64,000 nucleotides of DNA from Clostridioides sp. (lineage in GTDB: Bacteria; Bacillota; Clostridia; Peptostreptococcales; Peptostreptococcaceae): assembly GCA_031261505.1 (NCBI GenBank), contig JAISJN010000018.1, positions 1 through 64,000 on the forward strand, read 5' to 3'. Positions 12,704 to 21,518 of the stretch are shown here, piece after piece. Under the pieces are notes generated by a model. That model was not told the DNA's origin. It worked only from the letters and a program-made list of their open reading frames with translations, and did not search any database. Within the stretch, counting starts at the first letter, position 1, and each line of letters starts with the position of its first letter. The position numbers and the translations under genes are program-made.

Positions 12704-12946
12704 TGGACACGTTTATTGGTCTACATAACTTAATAATAAGAATAATATCACTCTGGTTTTTTACATAGAATTTTATAGTAAAGGTTTTAAATCACGAGTG
12801 AATTATATATCAGAATTGCAGATGGTAAATACCCACGCTGATTAATATCCGTGGATGTTGGCAATTTAGTCCGCATTTCTGGAAGCCTGTATAATAATTT
12901 CTACCCCAATAGAAACTATGAAGTTATTATACAGGCTTTTATTTTT
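12704..12946 (+). ncRNA. Unassigned structured leader or small RNA
   Basis: Between a good promoter and a strong terminator lie about 240 bases with no gene. The core at 12811-12881 nests CAGAA/TTCTG, AATTGC (12814-12819)/GCAATT (12861-12866) and CCCACG (12832-12837)/CGTGG (12850-12854). A hairpin AGCCTGTATAATAA (12884-12897)/TTATTATACAGGCT (12924-12937) with a T tail follows. It looks like an aptamer plus terminator or a stand-alone small RNA. I do not recognise it as purine, TPP, SAM, c-di-GMP, lysine or T-box. guaA begins 300 bases further on, with its own promoter. Confidence 0.45.
12884..12946 (+). terminator. Strong intrinsic terminator of the RNA upstream of guaA
   Basis: A perfect 14-bp stem with a 26-base loop and TTTTATTTTT tail. 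It belongs to the candidate RNA at 12704-12946. Confidence 0.85.
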
Positions 12947-13016
12947 AAATGATGATTTCATGATTTCAGCTAATGATGATTCAATGATTTCAGTTGGGAC
13001 ATTATCTCAAGTTATA
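12947..13016 (+). repeat. DPE copy B, internally deleted
   Basis: AAATGATGATTTCATGATTTCAG is followed by a second copy of the 5' end (GATGATTCAATGATTTCAG), then jumps to GGGACATTATCTCAAGTTATA. The hairpins are lost. It abuts the upstream terminator tail. Confidence 0.75.
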
Positions 13017-13108
13017 GGTTGAATTCGTAGCAGGCTGGCTTATCAAAACCGCGAAAATGTGATAATATAGAATTACGAATAGAAGTACGAAAAAAATCTT
13101 GTTTTATC

Positions 13109-13138
13109 TTGCAATAATATACGTAAATTGTGTATAAT
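13109..13138 (+). promoter_or_regulatory. guaA promoter
   Basis: TTGCAA at 13109-13114, 18 bases, TATAAT at 13133-13138. The predicted leader is about 105 bases and contains a small CACGT/ACGTG hairpin near 13165. Confidence 0.65.
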
Positions 13139-13251
13139 AATAAGTTATATAACGAATCTTTAACACGTGATTTTACGTGAGAATTTCAATGAAATCGCCG
13201 ACGAGAGAATATACGTGTAGTTAAATCAAAAAAGACTGAAGGAGAAAAAAT

Positions 13252-14787
13252 ATGAATCATGAACTAGTGCTTGTTGTAGACTTTGGTGGTCAATACAACC
13301 AATTAATAGCTAGAAGAGTCAGAGAAAATGACGTATACTGCGAAATAATCCCTTACACTGCTGGTGTAGAAGCGATAAAAGCAAAAAATCCTAAGGGAAT
13401 AATATTTACAGGTGGACCTAACAGTGCATACCTACCAGATTCACCACAGATATCAGCAGATATATTTGATCTTGATATACCTATACTAGGAATATGTTAC
13501 GGAATGCAATTCATAGCTCACACATTAGGTGGAGAAGTTAAAAGAGGCGAAAATAATCAAAAAGAATACGGTAAAACAAAAATCAACTATGGAGAATCAA
13601 CATTATTTGATGGTTTAACTACAAATTCAGTTTGGATGAGCCATACAGACTACGTTGCAAATGCTCCAGAGGGATTTGAAATAGTTTCATATACAGACGT
13701 ATGTCCGGTAGCAGCATTCCAAAAAGTTGATAAAAAAATATACGGAGTTCAATTCCATCCAGAAGTTGAACACAGTCAAGAAGGGTACAAAATAATCAAA
13801 AACTTCCTATATAATGTTTGTAAAGTCAGCGGAGACTGGACTACCACTTCATTTATAGATGACAAGATAAAAGAACTTAAAGAAAAAATAGGCGATAAGA
13901 AGGCTCTATGCGCTCTAAGTGGTGGAGTTGACTCATCTGTCGCAGCGGTATTAATACACAGGGCTATAGGTGACAACCTAACTTGTATATTCGTAGATCA
14001 CGGACTTCTAAGAAAAAATGAAGGGGACGATGTAGAGAGAATATTCAGAGAAAAATTTGACATGAATCTAATCAGAGTAAATGCTGAAGATAGATTCTTA
14101 GGAAAATTAAAAGGCGTAACAGAGCCAGAACAAAAGAGAAAAATAATAGGTGAAGAATTCATCAGAGTATTTGAAGAAGAATCTCAAAAACTTGGAAGAA
14201 TGGACTTCCTAGTACAGGGAACAATTTATCCTGACGTTATAGAAAGTGGATTAGGGGATTCAGCTACAATAAAATCTCACCACAACGTCGGTGGACTTCC
14301 TGAAGATGTAGACTTCCAAGAAATAATAGAGCCACTTAGATTATTATTTAAAGACGAGGTTAGACAGATAGGTCTAGAACTTGGAATAGAAGAAAATCTT
14401 ATATTCAGACATCCTTTCCCAGGACCAGGACTTGGTATCAGGGTAATAGGTGAAGTGACTAAAGAAAAATGCGATATCTTGAGAGAAGCAGATGCCGTTT
14501 ACATGGACGAGCTTAGAAATGCAGGTCTTTACAGAGAAATTTGGCAGGCATTCGCAACTCTACCAGATGTTATGACAGTCGGCGTAATGGGTGATGAGAG
14601 AACTTATGCACATCTAGTAGGTATAAGAGCTGTAACTTCGTCTGACGGTATGACTTCTGACTGGTACAACATGCCTTATGATGTATTAGAGAGGATATCT
14701 AATAGGATTATAAACGAGGTCGATGGGGTTAATAGGGTAGTGTATGACATTACTTCTAAACCACCTGGAACTATTGAGTGGGAATAG
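13252..14787 (+). CDS. guaA: GMP synthase (glutamine-hydrolysing)
   Basis: Converts XMP to GMP using ATP and glutamine. 511 residues, standard length. Class I amidotransferase domain first: nucleophile Cys in GICYGMQ and the His-x-Glu in VQFHPEVEH. The ATP-pyrophosphatase P-loop [10 protein letters not shown] follows, and the C-terminal dimerisation domain ends [12 protein letters not shown] has AAGGAG 7 bases upstream. Monocistronic, with its own promoter and terminator. Confidence 0.99.
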   Translation: MNHELVLVVDFGGQYNQLIARRVRENDVYCEIIPYTAGVEAIKAKNPKGIIFTGGPNSAYLPDSPQISADIFDLDIPILGICYGMQFIAHTLGGEVKRGENNQKEYGKTKINYGESTLFDGLTTNSVWMSHTDYVANAPEGFEIVSYTDVCPVAAFQKVDKKIYGVQFHPEVEHSQEGYKIIKNFLYNVCKVSGDWTTTSFIDDKIKELKEKIGDKKALCALSGGVDSSVAAVLIHRAIGDNLTCIFVDHGLLRKNEGDDVERIFREKFDMNLIRVNAEDRFLGKLKGVTEPEQKRKIIGEEFIRVFEEESQKLGRMDFLVQGTIYPDVIESGLGDSATIKSHHNVGGLPEDVDFQEIIEPLRLLFKDEVRQIGLELGIEENLIFRHPFPGPGLGIRVIGEVTKEKCDILREADAVYMDELRNAGLYREIWQAFATLPDVMTVGVMGDERTYAHLVGIRAVTSSDGMTSDWYNMPYDVLERISNRIINEVDGVNRVVYDITSKPPGTIEWE

Positions 14788-14806
14788 TAATATTTAAGTA
14801 GTACTG

Positions 14807-14858
14807 TAAGGGATGTAACTAGGTTGAAATATCTAATTACATCCCTTATTTTATTTTT
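14807..14858 (+). terminator. guaA terminator
   Basis: TAAGGGATGTAA (14807-14818) pairs with TTACATCCCTTA (14837-14848), followed by a T-rich tail. Confidence 0.9.
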
Positions 14859-14944
14859 TAAAATATAGATTTTATATAACAAAACGTATATAATAGATGT
14901 TAACGATATAAAAAATATATTTTATATAATAAGGAGGGAAGTGT

Positions 14945-16030
14945 ATGAATCCATTTGTTCCAAAAAAACTACCATTCGATGATTTAAATCTATTGTATTT
15001 CATGAATGAATTAATCGAGGCTAATAAAAATATAGCTAGATATCAAGAGATATTAAACAGTTCAAAAATATCTTGGGATATACTCATTAACCCATTGCTA
15101 TTACAAGAAGCTGTTCAATCGACAAAAATTGAGGGCACACAAGTAACAATAGATGAGGTATTAGAAAGTGAATTAGAAAACAATAAAGAAAAAGATGATA
15201 ATGTAACGGAAGTACTGAACTATTATAAGGCACTTGTTTTTGGAGAAGACTCATTAAAAAGGCTCCCTTTAGGTACAAGGATATTTAAGAAGCTACATGA
15301 AATATTAATGTCAGATAATGTTAGAGGTAAGAATAAATCACCGGGAGAATTCAGGAGAATACAAAATTTCATAGGTCCTACTGGATGTACTGTTAAAACG
15401 GCAACATTTGTTCCTCCAGAACCTCAGCTGGTAGATGATTATATATCAAATTTAGAAAAATATATGAACGATAGAGATGACGCTATAGATCCATTAATAA
15501 AAATAGCAATCATACATGCACAGTTTGAAACGATTCATCCATTTTTAGACGGCAATGGTCGAATAGGCAGAATTTTAATACCATTATATCTATATGATGT
15601 AAGTTTAATAGACGCACCTAATTTTTTCATAAGTGACACTCTTGAAAAAGACAAGTTTAGATATTATAAAATGCTTAATGACACCAGGTTGAACAATAAA
15701 TGGAATGAATGGATTAAGTTTTTTATTGAGAGTATAAATGAACAGGCAAAGAAAAATATAAATGTTTTAAAAATCATAAATAATAATTATGAAGAAAGTA
15801 TTGAAACAGCAAGAAAACTTGTTAAGAATAACAAGATTATAGATATAGTAGAGATGATGTACAGAGTACCTATATTCAATGTAAATAAGATGGCAGAATT
15901 AACTGGAATACAAAGTCAAACTTGTAGGAAATATTTAAATGTACTAGAATCAAATAATGTGATTTTCTCAGATGGGAAATCTAGGGGTAAAACATATTAT
16001 AATTATACATTACTTGAAAATTTAAGATAA
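14945..16030 (+). CDS. Fic family protein (AMP-transferase fold) with winged-helix C-terminus
   Basis: 361 residues. Fic core HPFLDGNGRIGR at 198-209 matches HPFxxGNGRxxR, with catalytic His198. The N-terminal Fic_N-like region holds STKIEG at 59-64, fitting the [S/T]xxxE[G/N] inhibitory helix, so this is a class II, self-inhibited Fic protein. The C-terminus (about 295-361) looks like a DNA-binding winged helix (NVNKMAELTGIQSQTCRKYLNVL). It probably AMPylates a protein and may also regulate transcription; the target is unknown. ATG has AGGAGGG 6 bases upstream. Monocistronic, with an A+T-rich promoter region before it. Confidence 0.88.
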   Translation: MNPFVPKKLPFDDLNLLYFMNELIEANKNIARYQEILNSSKISWDILINPLLLQEAVQSTKIEGTQVTIDEVLESELENNKEKDDNVTEVLNYYKALVFGEDSLKRLPLGTRIFKKLHEILMSDNVRGKNKSPGEFRRIQNFIGPTGCTVKTATFVPPEPQLVDDYISNLEKYMNDRDDAIDPLIKIAIIHAQFETIHPFLDGNGRIGRILIPLYLYDVSLIDAPNFFISDTLEKDKFRYYKMLNDTRLNNKWNEWIKFFIESINEQAKKNINVLKIINNNYEESIETARKLVKNNKIIDIVEMMYRVPIFNVNKMAELTGIQSQTCRKYLNVLESNNVIFSDGKSRGKTYYNYTLLENLR

Positions 16031-16111
16031 TAAGTGCTGATATATTGAACCATTTAGCAATAGAATCAAGTTAAATGATGATTGTCAGATGTGGGAAAAA
16101 ATTAAAAAATA

Positions 16112-16162
16112 AAACAAGAAGGATGTCAACGCATAAAAATATCGTGGACATCTTTCTTGTTT
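16112..16162. terminator. Bidirectional terminator between fic and mocR
   Basis: AAACAAGAAGGATGTC (16112-16127) pairs with GACATCTTTCTTGTTT (16147-16162), with one G-T pair. The two flanking genes converge here. Confidence 0.8.
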
Positions 16163-16173
16163 CATATCTAGAT

Positions 16174-17565
16174 TTAACTATTTAAATAATCTCTCAAAAT
16201 ACCCAAAGCTTTCTTTAATTTAGGCATACTGCCAGCTGATGATAGAGAAACACGTAGATAGCTCTGCTTGTCGTCATTGGCTACAGCAAATCGATTAGAG
16301 TGGTATATTCTAACGCCTAGTTTGGCGAGATCGTCTTCAACTTCGTAAAAAGGTTTATCAGTATCGATCGGAAGCCAGCAGTAATAGGTCACGAAATCCT
16401 TGTCATGTCTGCAGTTTGGAAAATACTCATCAAATAAAAGACAAGCCTTTTTAGCCAAATCGCGTTTGTTTTCAGCAATCCTATAGGCATCGCCGTTTAA
16501 GATAAGCTCTGTTATTATTTCAGCATCTAAGGAAGACGTTTTTATGTTGATATTATAAAACCCGTTCAATATTTTTTCTTTAAACTTTTCGGAAAAAGCC
16601 ATAAATGCAATTCTTAGTCCAGGGCAAAGGCTCTTGGTAGTTGCGCAGATGTACAAGCTCTGATCTGGAATTATATCAAACATTGAAGTAGTGGGAATCT
16701 TGTACGCTGTGGACAGCCATGCAGATACATCGTCTTCTATTAAAATTAAATCCTGTTCCTTAATTACAGAGGCAAGTTCTTTTCTCCTGTCGATAGGAAT
16801 ACAGATAGACGTTGGATTTGAGCAGCTTGGCATTAAGTAGACGCCGTTTATCTTCTGCCTCCTGCATTGTTTTTGTAGCTCAGAGGCTATCATACCGTGA
16901 GTATCGCCTTCTATTGGGATTAAAACTATGTTTAACAGTTTTGCGAGTTCAATCATATTTGAATAAGTGTACTTATCGGTTGCAATTTTGTCGCCTGGTG
17001 AGAATAGAGATATCAAGGCTATTGTCAATGCGTTTTGAGCACCAGCGAAGATAGCAGTATGCTCGCTGTCGGAATGCACTCCCATCTGTTCCATCCATCT
17101 TAGTCCCGCCGCCAGTTGATGAGGATGTCCAAGGGGATGGTGGTAATCGTATAGATTCCTCAAATAACCTTTCGCAACTACGGATTGGGTGGCTTTTTCA
17201 ACCAGTTCGCTGTACTCGCTAAATCCATTCACAGCGCCGAGTTCGATACATCCATTATCAAGGTCGGAAACATAGATTCTTATTTTTTCAGCAGCGTGTG
17301 GTGCTACGAAAGTTCCCTTTCCGGTTATTCCGTAAATCAATCCCTTTTGTTTGCAAGTGTTATACGTCCTAGTTATCGTCGTGAAATTTACATCTAGAAA
17401 GTCAGCGAGCTCACGTTGTGGTGGGAGTAAGGTGCCAGGTGATAGCCTACCGCTCTTTATTTCCTCTTCTAACTGTTCTGCTAACGATAAGTAGTATGGA
17501 TGCGTTAGTACATCTCTATCTGGTTTCCATGTCATGGGGTAATTGTCAAAAGAATTTACAGGCAT
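16174..17565 (-). CDS. MocR/PdxR-type GntR regulator with aminotransferase domain
   Basis: 463 residues from ATG 17565 (MPVNSF; GAGG 9 bases upstream), chosen over a TTG at 17586. A GntR winged helix at about 20-85 (LAEQLEEEIKSGRLSPGTLLPPQRELADFLDVNFTTITR as two blocks) is followed by a fold-type I aminotransferase domain with NPTSICIP, LIEDDVS and the PLP-lysine region TTKSLCPGLR. MocR proteins sense PLP or amino-acid adducts. It is divergent from an ECF S component 150 bases away, which suggests it controls that transporter, and a vitamin B6 link is the natural inference. Alternative: control of a GABA or amino-acid pathway elsewhere. Confidence 0.85.
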   Translation of the reverse strand: MPVNSFDNYPMTWKPDRDVLTHPYYLSLAEQLEEEIKSGRLSPGTLLPPQRELADFLDVNFTTITRTYNTCKQKGLIYGITGKGTFVAPHAAEKIRIYVSDLDNGCIELGAVNGFSEYSELVEKATQSVVAKGYLRNLYDYHHPLGHPHQLAAGLRWMEQMGVHSDSEHTAIFAGAQNALTIALISLFSPGDKIATDKYTYSNMIELAKLLNIVLIPIEGDTHGMIASELQKQCRRQKINGVYLMPSCSNPTSICIPIDRRKELASVIKEQDLILIEDDVSAWLSTAYKIPTTSMFDIIPDQSLYICATTKSLCPGLRIAFMAFSEKFKEKILNGFYNINIKTSSLDAEIITELILNGDAYRIAENKRDLAKKACLLFDEYFPNCRHDKDFVTYYCWLPIDTDKPFYEVEDDLAKLGVRIYHSNRFAVANDDKQSYLRVSLSSAGSMPKLKKALGILRDYLNS

Positions 17566-17587
17566 TTTTCTCATCCTCGCTTTCAAT

Positions 17588-17617
17588 ATTGTAATACATA
17601 CAATTCTATTATTGTAT
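17588..17617. promoter_or_regulatory. Candidate MocR operator half-sites
   Basis: ATTGTA (17588-17593), TACAAT (17599-17604) and ATTGTA (17611-17616) lie in the divergent spacer. ATACAAT and ATTGTAT form a 7-bp inverted repeat with a 6-base spacer. Position and symmetry suit the adjacent MocR regulator. Confidence 0.4.
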
Positions 17618-17714
17618 ATATTATATCATGGAGGTAAAATGTAATCAATACATGTAGAAGACTATTGATTGGAATTTGAAGATAATGGCAGATTGAATAA
17701 AAGGAGTGGTTAAA

Positions 17715-18251
17715 ATGGGAAATAACGCTGATACAGTAAAGAAGAATACTAGTAAAAGTATGACATCCTCGGTAGTCCAGGTAGGAATAATGGCGGCAAT
17801 AGCATTTGTCTGTACTAGTATAATAAATATACCGTTTTTCTCTGGGGAGGGTGTGCTTCATCTAGGAGACAGTGCTGTATTTATAGCAGCTATAATGTTA
17901 GGAAAGAAAAAAGGAGCGTTAGCAGGTGCAATCGGCATGACCTTGTTCGATGTACTTTCACCGTATGTAGTATGGGCTCCATTCACATTTGTAATAAAAG
18001 GATTAATGGGGTACACAGCGGGAGTTATAGCTTATAGAAATGGATACGAGGGTAAAAATCTTTGGAATAATGTGTTAGCATTTATAGTTGCTGGAGTTGT
18101 TATGATGATAGGGTATTTTTTCGCAGGATGGATGATATACGATTGGCCTAATGCAGTGCTAGGAGTACCGAGTAACGCACTTCAAGTCTTGCTTGGAATG
18201 GCAGTAGCACTTCCGATAACTAATCAACTTAAGAAGCATATCAAACTTTAG
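17715..18251 (+). CDS. ECF transporter S component, possibly for vitamin B6
   Basis: 178 residues from ATG 17715 (GGAG 8 bases upstream; a GTG at 17706 is in frame). Several membrane segments: VQVGIMAAIAFVCTSIINIPF, the loop HLGDSAVFIAAIMLGKKKGALAGAIGMTLFDVLS typical of ECF S proteins, WAPFTFVIKGLMGYTAGVIAY, and two more. It binds a vitamin and docks on a shared EcfAAT module encoded elsewhere. Divergence from a MocR (PLP-sensing type) regulator suggests a PdxU-like pyridoxine transporter; this is context inference, and HMP or another substrate is possible. It ends in a strong terminator. Confidence 0.8.
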   Translation: MGNNADTVKKNTSKSMTSSVVQVGIMAAIAFVCTSIINIPFFSGEGVLHLGDSAVFIAAIMLGKKKGALAGAIGMTLFDVLSPYVVWAPFTFVIKGLMGYTAGVIAYRNGYEGKNLWNNVLAFIVAGVVMMIGYFFAGWMIYDWPNAVLGVPSNALQVLLGMAVALPITNQLKKHIKL

Positions 18252-18255
18252 AACA

Positions 18256-18308
18256 AAAATAGCTATTTCATAATATGTTATAAGCATATATGTTGAAATA
18301 GCTATTTT
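18256..18308 (+). terminator. Terminator after ECF S gene
   Basis: AAAATAGCTATTTCA (18256-18270) pairs with TGAAATAGCTATTTT (18294-18308), a perfect 15-bp stem. Confidence 0.8.
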
Positions 18309-18365
18309 ATATGAACATTAGCTCTATATCAATAGTTTTTTACTAAAATGTGAAACGAGTATTAT

Positions 18366-18854
18366 CTACATAATGTCGAGTTCAGCGTACTTATGCCAAT
18401 CTCTAACGAACATGATATTTGACAACCAAAAATGGAATAGAATATATATAAGCAAAATATTTAAGATCAATAATCTTCCCCAGTCAAATACAGCTGAAAA
18501 CATAACAAAGATAAATATATAATTTATACTTGTATTTGAGCCAAGATACCTCGAAGCATAAACCTTGAGGGCAGCATTAATTTCTCTTTCGTCATTTGTC
18601 CAACTAAGTATATCCTGTTTCATCAAATCCTCATTTTTAATTTTTTTAAGGTCGATACCGTGTTTTTTAGGATAATATTTGATAGCCAGACAATTAGCAA
18701 GACCTACTACTATAGTAGTAAAGAGTAATGCCAATCCAAGATGTCGATTTGTAATAAAATCGTTGTTTAATTTTAATAAAATGATGACACATAGACACGT
18801 ATGGTTGACAATGTTGGTAATCGACCTAAATTTTAAATATTCTTTAGAAGTCAT
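18366..18854 (-). CDS. Small membrane protein, partner of a degraded XRE regulator
   Basis: 162 residues from ATG 18854, with GAGGAG 10 bases upstream. Hydrophobic stretches near residues 18-28, 40-60, 112-127 and 130-147 suggest four membrane passes with a charged loop (KIKNEDLMKQDILSWTNDEREINAALKVYASRYLG). Not recognised as a named family. Small membrane proteins of this kind often follow an XRE regulator, and here the tail of one overlaps its start by 11 bases. Function unknown. Confidence 0.65.
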   Translation of the reverse strand: MTSKEYLKFRSITNIVNHTCLCVIILLKLNNDFITNRHLGLALLFTTIVVGLANCLAIKYYPKKHGIDLKKIKNEDLMKQDILSWTNDEREINAALKVYASRYLGSNTSINYIFIFVMFSAVFDWGRLLILNILLIYILFHFWLSNIMFVRDWHKYAELDIM

Positions 18855-18972
18855 TTTTTTCTTTCTCCTCACTTTCTTCATAAATAAATAACTCATCGAC
18901 AGTGCTATCTAATTTATTAGCTAATTTAAACGCTGGGCTAAGTGAAGGATCGTACTTATTATTTCTTATACA
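18844..18972 (-). pseudogene. C-terminal remnant of an XRE/Cro-type HTH regulator
   Basis: The minus frame ending at TAA 18844 reads IRNNKYDPSLSPAFKLANKLDSTVDELFIYEE in one run (split here only by notation), the standard tail of a small XRE regulator. A stop codon at 18973-18975 precedes it and no HTH N-terminus is seen upstream. So only about 42 codons survive, overlapping the start of the membrane-protein gene in the usual regulator-partner arrangement. Confidence 0.65.
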
Positions 18973-19377
18973 TTAAAAGTGAAATACTTTTTACATATAT
19001 CCATGTACGAATCTGAATACTTAATACATAGCGGAAGATATTGCTTTAAAGAATCGATTTCCGTATAATTTAATTATAGAGCTGAAAATAAGTGGGTAAG
19101 ATGTTTATTATCTACCGTTTAGGATATTGAGAAATAGATAGCTTATTCATACAGTGAACAATTGGTAATATTTAAATAATTAGACGATCAGACGATATTC
19201 ACTGTATGAAATAATTAAGTGATAATAACTTATGCAAAGTCACTGCCTTTTGGTGGAAGACCCGGCACAAGAAAATAAGTAAAAATACAAAAATGTAGGA
19301 TTATGTTTAAATGTATACAATTTAGGTATAATATATACAATGTGTTTACACATTATATCAAACATTGGAGGGAAGAC
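18973..19377. other. Gene-poor region with a 13-bp inverted repeat
   Basis: No gene seen. TTCATACAGTGAA (19146-19158) and TTCACTGTATGAA (19198-19210) form a perfect 13-bp inverted repeat with a 39-base spacer. A TATAAT-like region near 19330 probably drives the GNAT gene. Confidence 0.45.
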
Positions 19378-19659
19378 ATGATACAGATTAAATTTGAGGA
19401 AGAAAAAGACCGTTTTGCAGCATACAGCGAAGGAAAGGAAGTTGGAGAAGTCACATTTAGCAAGGCTGGAGATAAAATCCTGATTATAGACCACACCTTT
19501 GTAGATGAAGAATTCAGAGGGCAACATATAGCAAATGAACTAGTGAAACACGTAGTCGACCTAGCTATAGAGCGAGACAAGAAAATAATGCCGCTTTGTC
19601 CATTTGCCAAAAAAGAATTTAGTAGAAAGCCAGAGTATCAAGCTATAGAATATAAATAA
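19378..19659 (+). CDS. Small GNAT N-acetyltransferase (YjdJ-like)
   Basis: 93 residues from ATG 19378, with GGAGGG 6 bases upstream; the in-frame ATG at 19303 has no site. IIDHTFVDEEFRGQHIANELVKHVVDLAIERDKKIMPLCPFAKKEF matches the small single-domain acetyltransferases (GNAT_acetyltr_2/YjdJ type), with acetyl-CoA contacts in RGQHIANEL and a conserved Cys in CPFAKK. Substrate unknown. Monocistronic with a terminator. Confidence 0.85.
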   Translation: MIQIKFEEEKDRFAAYSEGKEVGEVTFSKAGDKILIIDHTFVDEEFRGQHIANELVKHVVDLAIERDKKIMPLCPFAKKEFSRKPEYQAIEYK

Positions 19660-19709
19660 TCATCATGGAGTGAAATAGCGATTAATCTATTTCAGCTTAA
19701 ACTAGAAAG

Positions 19710-19746
19710 ATGTCCAAAATCTATATAGATTTTGGGCATTTTTGTG
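19710..19746 (+). terminator. Terminator after GNAT gene
   Basis: GTCCAAAATCTA pairs with TAGATTTTGGGC, followed by ATTTTTG. Confidence 0.8.
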
Positions 19747-19926
19747 GTTTAAAAATTTTATAATTAGCATTCCCGTAATGTGCTATACTACATATAGATG
19801 TAAAATTAATACAGATGTAGTTATATAGTCTTAGAAAGCAATAAACTAGATAAACATAAGTAAATTTTGATTGGACAAACTATATCGTGATACTAGGAGA
19901 TACAGTTGAAAAGGAGGTCGAAGAAG

Positions 19927-20706
19927 ATGAAGGGATTTGCGGTAGTAACAGGTGCAACATCGGGAATTGGAAAAGAATTTGCTAAAAAATTTGCAGATGA
20001 AGGATATCCAGTCCTGCTGATAGGAAGAAATATAAAAAAATTAGAAGAACTAAAAAATGAGCTAGAAGAAGAATACCAACCACAAAAAGTAGAGACAATA
20101 GTGGCAAATCTAGCTAACAAAGAAGATGTCGAAGAAGCAAGCATGCTCCTTGAAGACTACACAATAGATATATTCGTAAACAACGCAGGATTTGGATTAT
20201 GCGGAGAATTCTTAGAAACAGATTTAAATGGCGAAGAGGAAATGATAAGGGTAAACATAATGGCATTGACTCATTTTACAAAGGTAGTACTAAGAAAGAT
20301 GGTAAAAAGAGAGTGTGGAAACATAATAAATATGGGTTCGATCGCATCATTTATGCCAAATCCACTCGGAAGTGTGTACGCAGCGACAAAAGCGTATGTA
20401 CTCAGCTTCTCACAGGCAGTCAACGAGGAAATAAGGGGAACAGGTGTAAACATAACAACACTCTGTCCAGGACCGACGGCCACAGCATTTGGAAATAAAT
20501 CTGGAATGGGTGATACAATTGCATTCTCAAGAGAGATGTCGCCAAAAGAAGTAGTGGATATAGGATATGAAGCTATGAAAAAAGGCAAGAGAAAAATAGT
20601 GCCTGGCATTGGAAACAAATTATTAGTGAGATTAAGCATATTAGCTCCAGTAGCTATAGTACTAGTGCTGGCAAAACTATCATTGAAAAAAAGAGATAAC
20701 GAGTAA
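19927..20706 (+). CDS. Short-chain dehydrogenase/reductase with C-terminal membrane segment
   Basis: 259 residues from ATG 19927 (GGAGG 9 bases upstream; TTG 19906 rejected). Cofactor motif TGATSGIG near residue 10, NNAG near 86, and catalytic Ser-Tyr-Lys in GSIASFMPNPLGSVYAATKAY. It is an NAD(P)H-dependent oxidoreductase of the DltE/YqjQ-like group, substrate unknown. The last 30 residues (LLVRLSILAPVAIVLVLAKL) form a hydrophobic helix that may anchor it to the membrane. Monocistronic; a DPE copy follows. Confidence 0.88.
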   Translation: MKGFAVVTGATSGIGKEFAKKFADEGYPVLLIGRNIKKLEELKNELEEEYQPQKVETIVANLANKEDVEEASMLLEDYTIDIFVNNAGFGLCGEFLETDLNGEEEMIRVNIMALTHFTKVVLRKMVKRECGNIINMGSIASFMPNPLGSVYAATKAYVLSFSQAVNEEIRGTGVNITTLCPGPTATAFGNKSGMGDTIAFSREMSPKEVVDIGYEAMKKGKRKIVPGIGNKLLVRLSILAPVAIVLVLAKLSLKKRDNE

Positions 20707-20733
20707 CATATTTCCAATAATTATATGGTTAAA

Positions 20734-20833
20734 TATAACTTGAGATAAATGTCCACCACCTCTACAGGTGGCGGGCATTTATCTCATTTACGTGTGGGAC
20801 AAATCCAAGGCGGAAATCGTTGAATCACCATTT
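20734..20833 (-). repeat. DPE copy C
   Basis: Near-complete, reversed. Starts TATAACTTGAGATAAATG, hairpin CCACCACCTCTACAGGTGGCGGGC, then CGTTGAATCACCATTT. Lies 28 bases after the SDR gene. Confidence 0.9.
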
Positions 20834-20897
20834 AAAACGCTTAAATAATAGGCTATGTTTTAATACAGTGTTGATATTAAGTATGATTTCAATAATA

Positions 20898-20941
20898 AAA
20901 AAGTAGGAGTATGCCGACTGATGATATACCTCTACTTTTTC
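20898..20941. terminator. Bidirectional hairpin terminator
   Basis: AAAAAGTAGGAGTAT pairs imperfectly with ATACCTCTACTTTTT, with T runs on both strands. It separates the SDR gene plus DPE copy C from the convergent small membrane gene. Confidence 0.7.
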
Positions 20942-20966
20942 GTTTATGTTTTATTAATATAGTGCA

Positions 20967-21287
20967 TTAATCAGATTTTTTATTTCTATAAATCACTCTA
21001 TTCTTGATAAAATAACTTATAACACCTAATATATTATAAATCACCAACAACTCAATACAACTCCCCGTATGATACCATAGATTTATAGGAACTATAAATG
21101 CAATAGATGATAAAATAAACCCTATAATTAACTCTTTTGTAAAATTTGAATATATTCCACCTTGGATTATAAATGTAATTGGAAATAACAAATATAATCC
21201 AACTAATATATATTTATCAGCTCTGGATAAAAAAGCTATTGCAAGTATTATTATACTTGGTAATATTACAGATGGTATTTTCTTCAT
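20967..21287 (-). CDS. Small hypothetical membrane protein
   Basis: 106 residues, with AGGGTGG about 8 bases before the ATG. Three or four hydrophobic segments (VILPSIIILAIAFL, YILVGLYLLFPITFIIQGG, LIIGFILSSIAFIVPINLW, ELLVIYNILGVISYF) and a basic tail. I do not recognise the family. It stands alone on the minus strand. Confidence 0.6.
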   Translation of the reverse strand: MKKIPSVILPSIIILAIAFLSRADKYILVGLYLLFPITFIIQGGIYSNFTKELIIGFILSSIAFIVPINLWYHTGSCIELLVIYNILGVISYFIKNRVIYRNKKSD

Positions 21288-21458
21288 AAAACGCCACCCT
21301 TATCCCTTTGTAAATTTGTATTATTAATAAATTTTGTACTTACTTTTATTATACCATTCTTTTAAATTATTTTACCTGTTTTTATGTGTTTATGGTATAA
21401 ATTGAAGTCTGTAGCAAATTTATTATAGGACTTATGACTATCTGTACATAATTATGAA

Positions 21459-21517
21459 ATTTAACAAGCCCACTTGAATATACTATATTAAATGACATTC
21501 AAGGGGGCTTGTTAAAT
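21459..21517 (+). promoter_or_regulatory. 21-bp hairpin sequestering a ribosome binding site
   Basis: The arm at 21459-21479 (containing AACAAGCCCACTTGAAT) pairs with 21497-21517 (containing ATTCAAGGGGGCTTGTT) at 20 of 21 positions around a 17-base loop. The only ribosome site for the gene at 21519, AAGGGGG, lies inside the right arm, and the ATG follows at once. Confidence 0.7.
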
Positions 21518-21518
21518 T

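Noticed and set aside
12704-12946. Purine riboswitch for guaA
   Set aside because: The conserved purine-aptamer core is absent and the element ends 300 bases before guaA behind a separate promoter.
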